Of a stretch of 41,923 bases of DNA, positions 19,488-30,180 are shown piece after piece; positions within the stretch are counted from its first letter, which is position 1, and the number at the start of each line of letters is the position of its first letter. A program made the translations under genes and the position numbers. Below the pieces are notes generated by a model that was not told the DNA's origin, did not search any database, and saw only the letters and a list, made by a program, of their open reading frames with translations. The stretch is from Hypsibius dujardini (lineage: Eukaryota; Tardigrada; Eutardigrada; Parachela; Hypsibiidae), in contig LRSR01005278.1 in NCBI GenBank assembly GCA_001579985.1, positions 1 through 41,923 of the forward strand, written 5' to 3'.

Positions 19488-21785
19488 ATGGTGAAAATCA
19501 ATCCTTCTAACGTTGTGCGGCTACTTCTGGAGGCTTATGTCCGATGGGAAAAAAGCGATGTCTACGATCATGAAAGGGAGCTCGCAGATAACATCCGAGG
19601 TAAGTGTGCATACACACGTTGACTGCACCAATTTATCAATACTTGTTCTTCAGATTCTTTTACTTTAATTTTGCAGGCGTTATTGATTCGTACCCTACAT
19701 CGACAGATATGCAGGTTTATTCGAAGGAGTTTTTAGATTTTGAAAACGATTCCGTTGACCGCACATTGGCGGGCGTCGACCTGTAGGAATTTCTGGAAGC
19801 GGAGGATCAGCTATTGAGCTCACAGTCGCTGTCGCAGCCGTCTTCGGATTCCTCTTATCACTCTACGCCGGAGGATCCGAAAACCATGAACATCGTGGAC
19901 TTTGAGTACAAAAAGAAAGCTGTTCTGTATTGGAGGGAAGAAGATGGTCAGCCCAGACAGAAGAAACTCAAATGGGAGTCTGTTCGCGCTCGGTATAAAC
20001 AACTGCCAGATAATACGACGCTGTATCGGTGGGCTGCGCTGGTTGATTCAGGCCAGAAAATAACCATGGAAAAGCTGAAAGTGATTTTTGAAGCTACGCA
20101 GAAGCGTTTCATTGCAGCACGGAATGAAAGGTTGGTTTTATATCAGAATCACACGCTATTGAAAGGCAAACAATCAATCAATCCATCTAGTACTGTTGCT
20201 GTACAGCCTGGATTCCATTAGTCCATCCACCAGAATATTGATCGATCAATCAACAGGAAGGCCTTTATTTTTACAGGCTTATTATTCATGACATTGATGT
20301 TCGACGCTGGGCTCTTATGGCAAATATGGCAGAAGATATCCAGATTCCTAATTTCGTCGCTTCGCAATCCTGGGTTCTTAGGTTTAAGAAGAAGATGAAC
20401 ATTGTCTCCCGAAAAGTGACAAAATTTGTCACGCGGAGCTACGATGACGAACGGGTCGACCTTAAAGTCAAACCCGATGAGTTTTTAGCGTTGGAAGCCA
20501 AACCTTATTTGGAAAATCGGGTAGGAAATAGGTGGTCACAATCTGTTTGTCTGCGTCTGTCTGTGTGTCCGTTTGCTTGATTTTTTGTGTGCCTTTTGGT
20601 CAGTGTGTGTTTCAGTCAGTCAGGCAGTGGGTTGTTTTGTTTCGCTTCAGGGCATGGCAGCTTTTGGCAACTCTGACCAGTCGGGATTTTTGCGGGAGCT
20701 ACATTCCGGCCGCAGCTTGACGTTCCGTGGAGAGAGACATGTTCCTGGTAGAATCCAGTCGCAGAATGCAATGACGCACAGCTACACCATCCAGTCGACA
20801 ATCACTTGTGACGGACGGATGTTCCCGCAGATGCTCCTGTGTCTACAGGAAGTCGGAGGGAAGTTTGGTCCGCAAGTTGAAAAGATTATGTTCGACGCTC
20901 CCAATATTCACGCCATGGCATCCAGTTCTGGAAAGCTAACCAAGGCCCATGTACTCTCGTGGTTCGAGAAGGACTACTTCCCATTTGCCGAAAAGGACAG
21001 CACGATCTTGCTGGATTCTAGGAGTGGTCAGAAGGACCAAGAAGCGATCGACAAGCTAATTCCCGCTGGCAAGACACTCCGCCTGCTTACCATTCCGGCA
21101 GGTCGATGCAAATTTTAAACAAGTTATTTATTATATATATATTAATATATTTCATATGCTAAAAAGAATTTGAATTATTATCAAATGAATTTTACAGCTT
21201 TTTTTGATTGGTAGCTATAAAAATTATTACTTCTTTATGCAGCGTATTTTAGATTATGTTTAGTTGACATTTTATTGACATGCGGTATTCAAATACATTA
21301 TCCGGTGAATTATGAAATGTGTGTAATATTTTAATTAAATCAAAACTCGTAACTAATGTTCTCTACCGTTAGGTGCAACATCTATGATCCAGCCCTGTGA
21401 CGTGTATTTGTTTCGGATTTGGAAAAGCGGAGTTCGAAAGTTCGAGGACCGGGGAATGCTGGACGATCTTCCGGTGATCTTCCATCAACGGGACAACATA
21501 ATCGAGTTGCAGTCGATCATGCATAATCAGTTTTGCTCTCCCCGATTCAAGCCACAAATCCAATATGCCTTTTATAAGGCTGGTTATCACGATGAGCGAC
21601 CGGCCAAGTTCCAGACAATGACCGAATACTGTTTCGACAGTGTCAGCTTGGTGGAGGAATGTTACTATTGTCAACGCTTCTACTTCATGCGATGTGGTTG
21701 GTGTACCAGGGCTCTTTGTTTTGACTGTTGTTGGAACGGCTATGAGAACGCAGGCTATCATTTCTGTGAGGACTTTGTGGAATAA
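19488..21785 (+). CDS. Pogo/CENP-B-HTH family DDE transposase, five exons, with an in-frame TAG
   Basis: Exons 19488..19599, 19677..20130, 20277..20520, 20651..21101 and 21373..21785 join in phase (about 557 codons). After an acidic N-terminus comes a helix-turn-helix (KKKAVLYWREEDGQ...TLYRWAALVDSG), then a CENP-B-type DNA-binding domain (NFVASQSWVLRFKKKMNIVS, RKVTKFVTR). The DDE catalytic domain follows, with the candidate acidic residues in TITCDGRM, ILLDSRSGQ and MIQPCDVYLF. A C-terminal Cys/His zinc-finger-like module (CYYCQRFYFMRCGWC...CFDCC) ends with TAA. It would cut and paste the surrounding element by binding the 192-bp ends. A TAG at 19784-19786 sits between GVDL and EFLEAEDQ with coding sequence on both sides. 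Removing it by alternative splicing breaks the phase, so this copy is probably inactive unless the stop is read through. Confidence 0.88.
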
Positions 21786-21812
21786 GTGCTTTTTGGTTCA
21801 AGATCACATGTT

Positions 21813-22004
21813 AAATCATTCAATCAAGCGTTCATGAATATCGTCAATGTACATGCTCCAATTGAGATCTTCCCGAATTTCTCCTCGTTGAACGGGGAAC
21901 TCTTTGCCGCGAGTCATATTTTTTTTAATCATTTTAGGGGACATTGTATTCAAGAAAAAAATTTGGTCACGATCGGAGATTTACACTGGTGATCGTTCCC
22001 TTGT
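21813..22004 (-). repeat. Right terminal inverted repeat of the pogo-type transposon
   Basis: Reverse complement of the left repeat. It starts 27 bases after the transposase stop codon and so also supplies the 3' control region. Confidence 0.9.
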
Positions 22005-22447
22005 GAGTAGAAACCTTCGAACGGACGGACGTTAGTTGCAATCTTCCGGAGGCGGAATATGAAAGATGCCGGCGTCGACTGTCGATACTAACGTTTACGT
22101 ACTATACCGTACTGGCAGACGTGTCATGACACACGCCTAATAAATCATTTTTAAATTTTAAAAAATCTCGAGTGCCAACAATTCAAATTTCTTCATTTCT
22201 CTACAGTGCCATGAGTTCAAAATTCACACTCATTTACGATAGCTACATATGTTCTATTGCCTTACCAAAGGCACGAGGTCCTATAGTATTGTCGTTCCAG
22301 TCGTTGCCGCGCCTTGTAGTTTTATATTCCATAGCAGGTTGGTACTGCCCGCTCACTGAAGAGACCCAAAATACGTATACGTAAAATGATGGTAATACTA
22401 CTAGATGATTATTTCGATACCTGGCTCTGCTGACTTAAGACGTTTTT

Positions 22448-22830
22448 CATAGATGGAGCGCAGAATGCATCCGCTTCAAATTTTTTTGAATTGCTACAAT
22501 ATTACTGATGATTTGTAAAATTTTTATTTCATCAGTGAATAAGTCTAACTTTTTTGGCGAGAGTTCAAAGATTATATTTGGTACTAGTTCATTCAACATT
22601 TAATTTGGGATTGCACAAAATAAAACAATCCTATTTAATGCATCGCAAAAAATCGTCATTTTTAAAATGAAGATTAAGGAAACTGCGGAATCTTCAAGTG
22701 GTTTCCCAACTTTGAAATTTCGCCAAAAAAAGGTAGTTTTTAGTCCCCGATGAAATGCATTTAGTAAAGAATCACTTGTACTGTGCTAATTCAAAAAAAT
22801 TAAGCGGAGACATTCTGCGTTCCACCTATG
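22448..22830. mobile_element. Old MITE-like element with about 46-bp inverted ends
   Basis: CATAGATGGAGCGCAGAATG (22448 on) and the complement of 22785-22830 (CATAGGTGGAACGCAGAATG) match over about 46 bases, including a TTTTTTTGAATT tract. There is no coding capacity. No target-site duplication was found. The CATAGRTGG tip is vaguely hAT-like. Confidence 0.5.
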
Positions 22831-23553
22831 ACAAATGTCCCAAATGTGGCTTACCGTTAGTCCAAGCAAGAAATGATATCACAATAGTAAGGCCATAAGT
22901 GAGAGAGGGTCCCATCTTTACAACTATTCAAGGACTCAGATCACGGAAGCAAAAACGTGAGTACGAGTATTGAACGACGATTTATGACTACAAATTAGAC
23001 ACAACAATATAACCTGATAATACTCTAGGGTTGCACTACTGCACAATTAAATATGTGTTGGCAACAGGAAGTTTCATTTATCGCGTTGGGCCTTTATGCA
23101 GCCGCCGCTGCTAAGTACGGCTCGCCCCGAGAAAGTGACGAAAGTTCTTGAACGAAGGTCAACGGATGACTAGTTTACGATCCAGTTGCTGATTGTTCCA
23201 TACGATAGCTGTTTTTCTCACGATAGAGGTCTGACGGTAATCATTCTACCAAATCTTTCGTGCAGAGATATTCAAGCTGCCGTAATTGTGACAGCTATGC
23301 GATAATACGCGCTGGACGCTCAGGGAATTTTCTTCCATCTCGATGTGCATCGACCAGTCATTGGGAACCCACAACGTGAAACCATCCAATCTGCCTCATA
23401 ATTCGTGCTCAAAATAAACCTGGCCAAGTAAAATCTAGTAACCTTTCTCAGATTATTTTCTGTCGCCTGGAAAACATTTCCGCGAACGAGTAGGCTCACT
23501 TGTTAACGAGTTAACGAATGATTTCTTGAATGGGTGATCTCTCTAGATGTCAG
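22831..23553. other. Gene-free DNA
   Basis: No exon, repeat or RNA gene recognised. Confidence 0.4.
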
Positions 23554-23557
23554 TTAA

Positions 23558-24254
23558 GGGGAATTCGCCGCATGATTTTGGCTTAAAAATCTTCCCCGGG
23601 TCGCTGGCTCTGGTGGTTCAAATCATTTCACTTTATACTCGAATTTCATTTATTCTAACGATATAATGAGTTTGCAGACTTTTGGCCATTCCCAAAAACT
23701 CGAAAATGACACGTGACATCATCATAGAATTCTTGTTCCGTTTGGGTACTCTTTCTCAAAACTTTATTTGACAAACATTTTCCGATTGACTTGGTTTTGG
23801 GCTTTTCAGGTGCCTACTGTAAATCCTCATACTCTGATTTCTGTGAGTTCGCTTCACGATTAAAATTCAAAAGTTACGGCTCGTGGGCCTCAAAAGCTCA
23901 TCCCATCCCAAAATTAAATGGAGGTCCACGACTCATAACATTTAAATGTGAAGCATTATTTGAAATCCCAAACACTTGAGTATGAGGATTCGCAGTAGGC
24001 ACCTGAAAAGCCCAAAACCAAGTCAATTGAAAAAACGTTGTCTAATAAAGTTTTGAGAAGAGTACGCAAACGGAAGAAGGATTCTATGATGATGTCACGT
24101 GTCATTTTCGAGTTTTTGGGAAAGGCCAAAAGTTTGCAAAATCATTATTTCGTTAGAATAAATGAAATTCGAGTATAAAGTGTAATGATTTGAACCACCA
24201 CAGCCAGCGACCGGGGGGAAGATTTTTAAACCAAAACCAAGCGACCAATTCCCC
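23558..24254. mobile_element. Foldback MITE with about 290-bp inverted arms and TTAA flanks
   Basis: The left arm (23558 to about 23835) and right arm (about 23978 to 24254) are reverse complements with scattered differences. Shared blocks are TTTGGGCTTTTCAGGTGCC, AACTCGAAAATGACACGTGA and TTCATTTATTCTAACGA. The tips are GGGGAATT, and the element is flanked by TTAA on both sides (23554-23557 and 24255-24258). TTAA duplication is the mark of the piggyBac superfamily, although the tip is not a typical piggyBac one. The unique middle is about 140 bp. The open frame at 23791-23979 is not a gene. Confidence 0.75.
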
Positions 24255-24258
24255 TTAA

Positions 24259-25112
24259 CCAGTCGTCATATGAATCCTTGGTCAGTATAAACAGAGGCAA
24301 AACGAGGGGGCATTGGGGCAACTGTCCCTACCTAATTCCGTCGGTGAGTTGAGGGGGAGGAGCTTTAAGTTAGTATTGAATTCGGGGTTGTGGTGGGCGT
24401 GTTGTTGTTTTATTTTCATCAGCAAAACGGACAAGTCATAGGATATAATTGCCCATTAGAAGAGACCTTGGGGGTAAATTCAGACCTTTGAAATTCAAAA
24501 CAAGTTGACCCCCAACTTATAATTGTATTCAGTAAAATAACCCCCCCCCAGTAAGTACCTCCATGAAAGTTCGTTACGTCTCTGGTCATCAGCATAATTT
24601 TTTTCTTGAGTCGAAACACAACTTCACGTATTCAGTTCTGTGAATAGTTTTCCCGATCGGCTCTGTGTCTGGTTCTTGCGCGATTAGGAATTGATTTCCC
24701 CCCATCGAGATTGAAGCCACGATTAAGGTCTCTCTAATTCGTGTCACAACGATGTATCGCATGTTACTGTTTGGTCAGAAGAAAAACAAGTTCAGCCACT
24801 ACACCGTGCATCTGCTCTGAAAATGCAATCGGTGCAAAAAATACCAGATAATTTTCTGCCTGTGGCTGCTATTTTTCCGCTCAAACTTTTCCCTTTCCAT
24901 TCGCAAATTTTCAACTTCATTTCCGACAAAGTGAGCAGGTAATAATGAAACGGTTTGGTCGAAATGACGTGAATGTTAAGTTTTAACGTTCTAAAACATA
25001 GCGCACCATAAAAATTAAATGACAAATGCTCGAAATTAAAATCTCGCAAACTGCATTATTCGTTTCACTACCGGTACAAATTCATGGTTATGTTCATATA
25101 GTAAAACCCGGA
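24259..25112. other. Gene-free DNA, 3' side of the secreted protein exon
   Basis: No gene recognised. A C-homopolymer (about 24541-24549) is present. The polyadenylation site of the minus-strand gene that ends at 25113 should lie here; no AATAAA was picked out with confidence. Confidence 0.35.
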
Positions 25113-25393
25113 TTATTGGTAGACGTACTGCTGCTGGTATCCGGACGGTTGGACAACACGTCGTTGATACGGCACAAGTTGTCCAAGCTGATCCACGTTG
25201 CCATACGTGTATCCGTTATAAGAGGGAAGGGGATCTTCAGAGACCCAACCACTCTGACAACGTCGAGTTGCGGTCATGCCATCAGTGCAGGTTCTACAGA
25301 TCATGCCAGCGTCATTGGTGGTCATGCAACCGCTGCCACTGTCATAGTTGGTAGATGGCGGGGCTGTCGGAGGCGGATAACGTCTGGGCGGTT
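25113..25393 (-). CDS. Last exon of a secreted Pro/Tyr/Gln-rich Cys-containing protein
   Basis: The exon starts at 25393 after a GCATTTACAG acceptor and ends with TAA at 25115-25113. It encodes PPRRYPPPTAPPSTNYDSG, a module with four Cys (CMTTNDAGMICRTCTDGM...RRCQSGW), and a tail rich in Tyr, Gln and Val (YQRRVVQPSGYQQQYVYQ). Proline/tyrosine repeats around a small Cys module are typical of secreted matrix or cuticle proteins. I do not recognise the family, and upstream exons (to the right) were not found. Confidence 0.6.
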
Positions 25394-26939
25394 CTGTAAA
25401 TGCACAATTATCGAAATTATAACACATTTTTTGTCGAGATTAATTTAAAACATACCGTACAATTGAAAATGCTAAAAATCAGAACCTTATTTAAAATGTA
25501 TCTCGCCATTCCATTATACTTGATTTTATTTTGCCTTTACTTTAATTAAAATTATAGTCGTCTTTAGATTACCTATTTCATGTAGTTCCTAATAGCAATA
25601 TGTTGGTGAAAATAAAACATCAACGCGTGTAGCACAAAAGCAGCATAATACTCGTCCAATTACAAGTATCTTAGTATATTTATTGGGTCGTTTAGTTGTA
25701 TTGACACTTGCGACTGTTGTGAACTCCAAAGAGCTAATTCAAATTTCGACCCTGAGCACAAATTCCGACACAGATAAAAAGGGCATATGTTAATAATGTC
25801 TCGTCCAGATTCCTACTTGCAAGCAGATGACAACTTATAGAGCTCACGGGCTACGGCCTAGGAAGCTACGACGAAATTACAGCTTACCCGAAGAGCAAGT
25901 GACGACATTTTGATTGAAATTACAAAGAAAAATGCTCACATGTTGAGCGTAAAATAATTTTGTTGGCCTATTCCTTGAATATTATAACTATTAGTTTGGC
26001 CTATTCTTGCGGTAAACGTTTTTCAATAATTATTATAATCGTTGTAAATATTATTTTTGGCGCAAAATAATTCTTTTAACTCATTCTTTTTATTCTATTT
26101 TTAGTTGAATAATTCATGTATGATGTTTTCAAATTAGACATGTGGACAATGGGCATAAAAAATGAACTCGAGTTGAACCATTTAAGTCGGCCATTGTCTG
26201 GCTTTAACTCGATTAGCGCAAGGTTGTGTGTATCTCGCTTCCAACGATAAACAACTTCTTTTAACTTACAGTTGAACTTTTTCACAAAATTTGAATAAAG
26301 GCGGACATGCAGCTCCGACAACAGGCTTCCAAAAACAATCCGATGATTGTGTCAAATTTCAATCAAAGTACAAATACATTTGTGGGGGGTGTGTGCAGTG
26401 ATGGGTTTAAGGTAGCTACAAAATTGCATCGGACTTTTCACTTGTGTGGGGTAAAAATGCGGGGGATGCCCCTTGTGTCTACTAGCCCTCTCCGAAAAGA
26501 TTGAACTATATGTGGAACTATTTGTGAATCTTTTCTTGCAAAGTCGGGACCCCAAAAGCTTGCCTAAATTTTAAAACAACTTTTTTTACACTAGAAAGAT
26601 TTGAATTTTTGCGGATTTTGCAGATTTGCAGAATTTTTGTGAAAGATATGTGACAAACATTTTCCCACCGCGCGAAAACTTTCTACAAACAGATTTGCCA
26701 AATAAAATGAAACCGTTTTGTAGAAAGTATCATCGAAAGTTTTGAGGAATGGACAGTTATGTGGAAACCCTTTCGAATGGGGTGGCAGACGCATCGCTGG
26801 GATGTCAGCTCAAGTCTAAGCATCTGTTTTTGGGCCCTGATGTTTTTCACTTTACTAGTGAAAAATAACTGTTTTCACCCGCAACCCCGAATGCAATGAA
26901 AATGAACCCCCTCCCCCCCACCCGCCTCACACTGGAATT
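25394..26939. other. AT-rich DNA without recognised genes
   Basis: Several short open frames on both strands show no splice support or motif. Missing 5' exons of the secreted protein could be here but were not found. Confidence 0.35.
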
Positions 26940-27060
26940 AATTTGGTTGGGGCATCGCATCTACTGCCCGTACGATCTGGCTCGTCTCTACGGAAAGTGT
27001 GAGTGACTCTTCAGCATTGTGGGCATAGCATGATTGTTGATTGGCTTGATTAATAAATTA
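26940..27060 (+). pseudogene. Copy of the ATP synthase f exon fragment (segmental duplicate B)
   Basis: GGCATCGCATCTACTGCCCG onward matches 14853-14960 and 13920-14030: the end of the exon encoding HGPYDPARFYGK plus the start of the intron (GATTGTTGATTGGCTTGATT). Here the exon reads RIYCPYDLARLYGK. The two downstream ATP synthase exons are absent, so this copy is dead. Confidence 0.65.
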
Positions 27061-27600
27061 TTTAATTAAAATTGACCGACTAATGTTAAAGGTTTGCTTT
27101 ATTTCCCAAATAAATAGTAGTAACCAACATGTTTAATTCAGTTTTTTACAGCAATAAAAGAATTAGAAAATTATTTAGTTTATAGTTTTGATCAAAATGG
27201 GCAGAGCAATTTTAGTTAATTGTTTTATTTTCAATTACATTTTTATTAACTAGCCAGTTTAGTTTAATTGTTTTAGTTACCAAAACATTAAAAAATAATT
27301 TAATTGTTTTCTTTATTTTTCAGTTTTGGCCGAAATTGACCGACAAATTTCGTTGTTCGTCTTATTTCTCAAATAAATAAATCAGTTATTTCATTATTTA
27401 ACGAACATTATTTGAAAAACGATCCTGTGGGTCGATACTCAATATATACTCGATATAGAAATATAATCAAATGTAGAGTTTGCCGAAAAATTTCAATTCC
27501 GTCTCGATTAAAATTTTGGACCGACAAAACAACCAAACAAAGGTAAAGAAATCTGCGACGAAAGTTTGTCCAACAAATCGGGAAGAAACAACGAAAGATG
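27061..27600. other. AT-rich spacer of duplicate B
   Basis: Aligns in part with 15890-16070 (GACCGACAAA, AAGTTTGTCCAACAAATCG). It occupies the place where ATP synthase f exons 2 and 3 sit in duplicate A. Confidence 0.45.
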
Positions 27601-29814
27601 TTATGAAGTGCAGGATAAATTGCCGTCAGGGCAGACACATTTCTTGTTATTTTCCGGGAGAGGCAGACAGATCAAAGGACATCCTCCGTTGGAAACAGCG
27701 CATGCATTGCTCACTAAAGAAAAAAGTCGCAATGATGTGAATTGAGGTAATGCTTTTGAATTGTTTTAATTGAACGCACAATTGGGGCACTGTTCTGGAA
27801 CAAAAACAATTCCGGTTAAGAATCCACTCCGTCCGGCTGGATTGGAATGTTGTTTCAATGCCGATCCACTTTTGGTGATACTATTCACGGTGTCACTGCC
27901 ACAGAACGCGGATTAAGGAAAGACAATTCCAGGATTCGCTAGCAATATTGAGTTACTTTGGATAGTGGGACGTCCAGTACACGCGTCCTCCCGATAATGA
28001 GATGCCTTGAGAGTTTCGCCCCGCACTTCCTTGAGCGGAGACAATTCGTTTGCCTCCTCCATTCAACGAAATGCATTCGATATTTCCAGTCTCTGCAGAA
28101 AATGATCGGAGCAATAATTAGCGGACAATTTTTATCGCTACGTTCCATTAGTTCACATTGTGGCGGATTATATTTCGCTTTACTCTGACAGAGAGTGTGC
28201 AAGTGTCACCACCAATTATGACGGTCGGACATTACATCAGTCCATTGTTGTTTGTTGCATTGACAGATCCAGATTTAAACGTATCAAAAGATACGCTTAA
28301 GTGTACGACAAGTACCAACGAACATTCAGCTGTAGATAAGTTCATCTTTCTATAACCAAGTCAGCTTACCGTGGTCTGCCCAGTAAAGGTCGTTTGCTTC
28401 GTAATCCAAAGCCAGAGACATGACCCAGACTCCAGTGACCAAGACTTGACGATTACTTCCATCCATGGAGGCAGTCTCGATTGTTGACCAAGTGTGTGAC
28501 CAGTAGATTGAACTGCAAATATATAAAATTGATAGAGATGGCGGCAAAACATTCTTTATTGTAAAGCGTTTTTCGGGCAAGACAGCAAAAAATCCTGATA
28601 AAATCTTCATCGGTTCCTGTTTCTGTGGATTACAATAACGAGATAATTTAGCGGTGGTTCCAAAACCACAATGAATTTCTGGACGGCACTGCTGTTTTTT
28701 CATTATCTCTGTATTCACTTGAAGACGAAAGTTGAAAAACTGTTAGTTTTATATAGCGATTCATGAAGTTGAAATGTTTGTATGTTTTATACATGTTGAA
28801 GCCTGCCCCCTCGCCCGCCGGGGGGAGGGAGATAATTTTTTGCCACGCTCTCCAGCTAGCTTGCCGTGTCATCTGGCCGACCTCAATCCGCTTTTAGGTC
28901 TTTCCTATGTTTTGGATGGTACCGAAAAAATTTCCTGTCACATGAGGTGATTTGTTGGAAGATAATTGTTGGCGTGGGATTTTTTCCACGTGTAGCATTT
29001 TGAATGGGCATCAATTGAAGAGCAACCGTAATATTGTTTTTGTTACGTTCTTGGGGCCACTGCATGATTGCTTTTCACTTTAGGATGTTATGTACATCAG
29101 CAAGAAATCATCATTAGAAATTGCAGTCTTTGACTACAAAATCAATCAGTGCGTGACAACTGCTAATACCATGAGCAAGATATTTTGGAAAACGGAGAGA
29201 AAACATATTAAAAGTTTAACTGCATTTATTATCGCACAACCTAAAGAGTGGTTGCGCAGTTGAAGGTCAATCGCTTCATTAACTTACCCGGGGGAAGGAT
29301 GCACGGCAAGCGCTGAATATGTTTTGAGTTCTGTACTTGAAATGATAGTTTCCGGTACCGTATGTGAAATGATAGTTTTGTGACCAGCCTCCAGGTGACT
29401 CATCTTTGCTACAAGAATGGCGTTGTCTTGAACCCAAAACATATTTCCGGACACAAAGTCCACGGCCAATCCGTAATATATTCCAGCTAGAAATGAAAAT
29501 CGATGCCATAATCAGCATCGCTCTCCAGGAAAGCCATTAATGACAGTATTTCGCATGACGTTTTTTACCTTTCAAGACGACCAGATCATTATATGAGCCA
29601 TCATACCAAGAACGTCTGATTCCCGTTTGGGGATTTGTCCAGTAGAGATGATAGTTAACACAGTCCACTGCAACTGCGTGATTACTTTCTCCCGGAATAT
29701 TTGTAAGCTCTTTTGTGTCTCCACGATCATCCACAGGTAATTTCCAAAGAAATGAACCCTGCGCGAAAACGAGAAATCCACTTTTTTTGTGTGGTTCTGT
29801 TGTAGTCCGTTGCT
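27601..29814 (-). CDS. Nidogen-like YWTD beta-propeller plus EGF, copy B (3' half of gene)
   Basis: Six in-phase exons parallel copy A: 29814..29569, 29486..29288, 28512..28370, 28092..27957, 27895..27780 and 27713..27601. Key blocks are FLVFAQGSFLWKLP, VAVDCVNYHLYWT, YGLAVDFVSGNMFWV, LAVHPSPGSIYWSH, IETASMDGSNRQVLV, LALDYEANDLYWADH, TGNIECISLNGGGKR, RVYWTS, GIVFVPEQCP and the EGF-like NACAVSNGGC...CVCPDG, ending CTS plus TAA. Exons 1, 3, 4 and 5 have exactly the same lengths as in copy A. Exon 2 is 27 bases longer, from a local duplication around ACTATCATTTCA, giving TIISHTVPETIISS. The last exon is one codon longer. No stop or frameshift is visible. As in copy A, upstream exons are not found, so whether either copy is a whole gene is open. 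Confidence 0.8.
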
Positions 29815-30180
29815 CTGAAAACAGGCAGCCAAAATTGACACTACAGGCAAGGAACAATTTTTCTGCCGCATACTTTTTTTTAAAAAAAACCCTGGTTGTA
29901 CTCACCAATATAATATGACATTCTGTGACTACTCAACAAGTTAAAATAAACGTTTGCGTCAAGCTGTGGGGTGTGTGGGGTGTTGGACAGACAGACAGAC
30001 AGACAGACAGACATAACGGCGCCCCTGGTAATCAGTTTGCCATCGCTCAGCTGGATGTAGCCGTTGCATCCGACGGGTAAGTTCTATATCATTACTAAGT
30101 TGAGTTTGCTATATTTGTATACAGAGATATACTATACCAGTAGTATACTATACTACCATTTCTGTATTATAACTAGTATA
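29815..30180. other. 5' side of nidogen-like copy B, with (CAGA)n array
   Basis: A (CAGA)n array lies at 29980-30012. Just after it, 30011-30076 reads NGAPGNQFAIAQLDVAVASD on the plus strand and ends at a GTAAGT donor, so it may be an isolated exon, but I could not join it in phase to anything. From 30110 the DNA is rich in TATAC words. Confidence 0.3.

Larger units (their letters stand above)
19083..22004 (+). mobile_element. Complete pogo/CENP-B-type DNA transposon with 192-bp terminal inverted repeats
   Basis: The left end (19083-19274) and right end (21813-22004) are reverse complements over 192 bases with only two differences that I can see. The outer tips read ACAAGGGAACGATCACCAG. Between them lies one intron-containing gene for a transposase of the pogo/CENP-B HTH family, filling the element. 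The near-identity of the ends says the insertion is recent. A target-site duplication is not evident: the flanks are ...CGGCTG and GAGTAG, so the expected TA cannot be assigned. Total length is 2922 bp. Confidence 0.9.
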
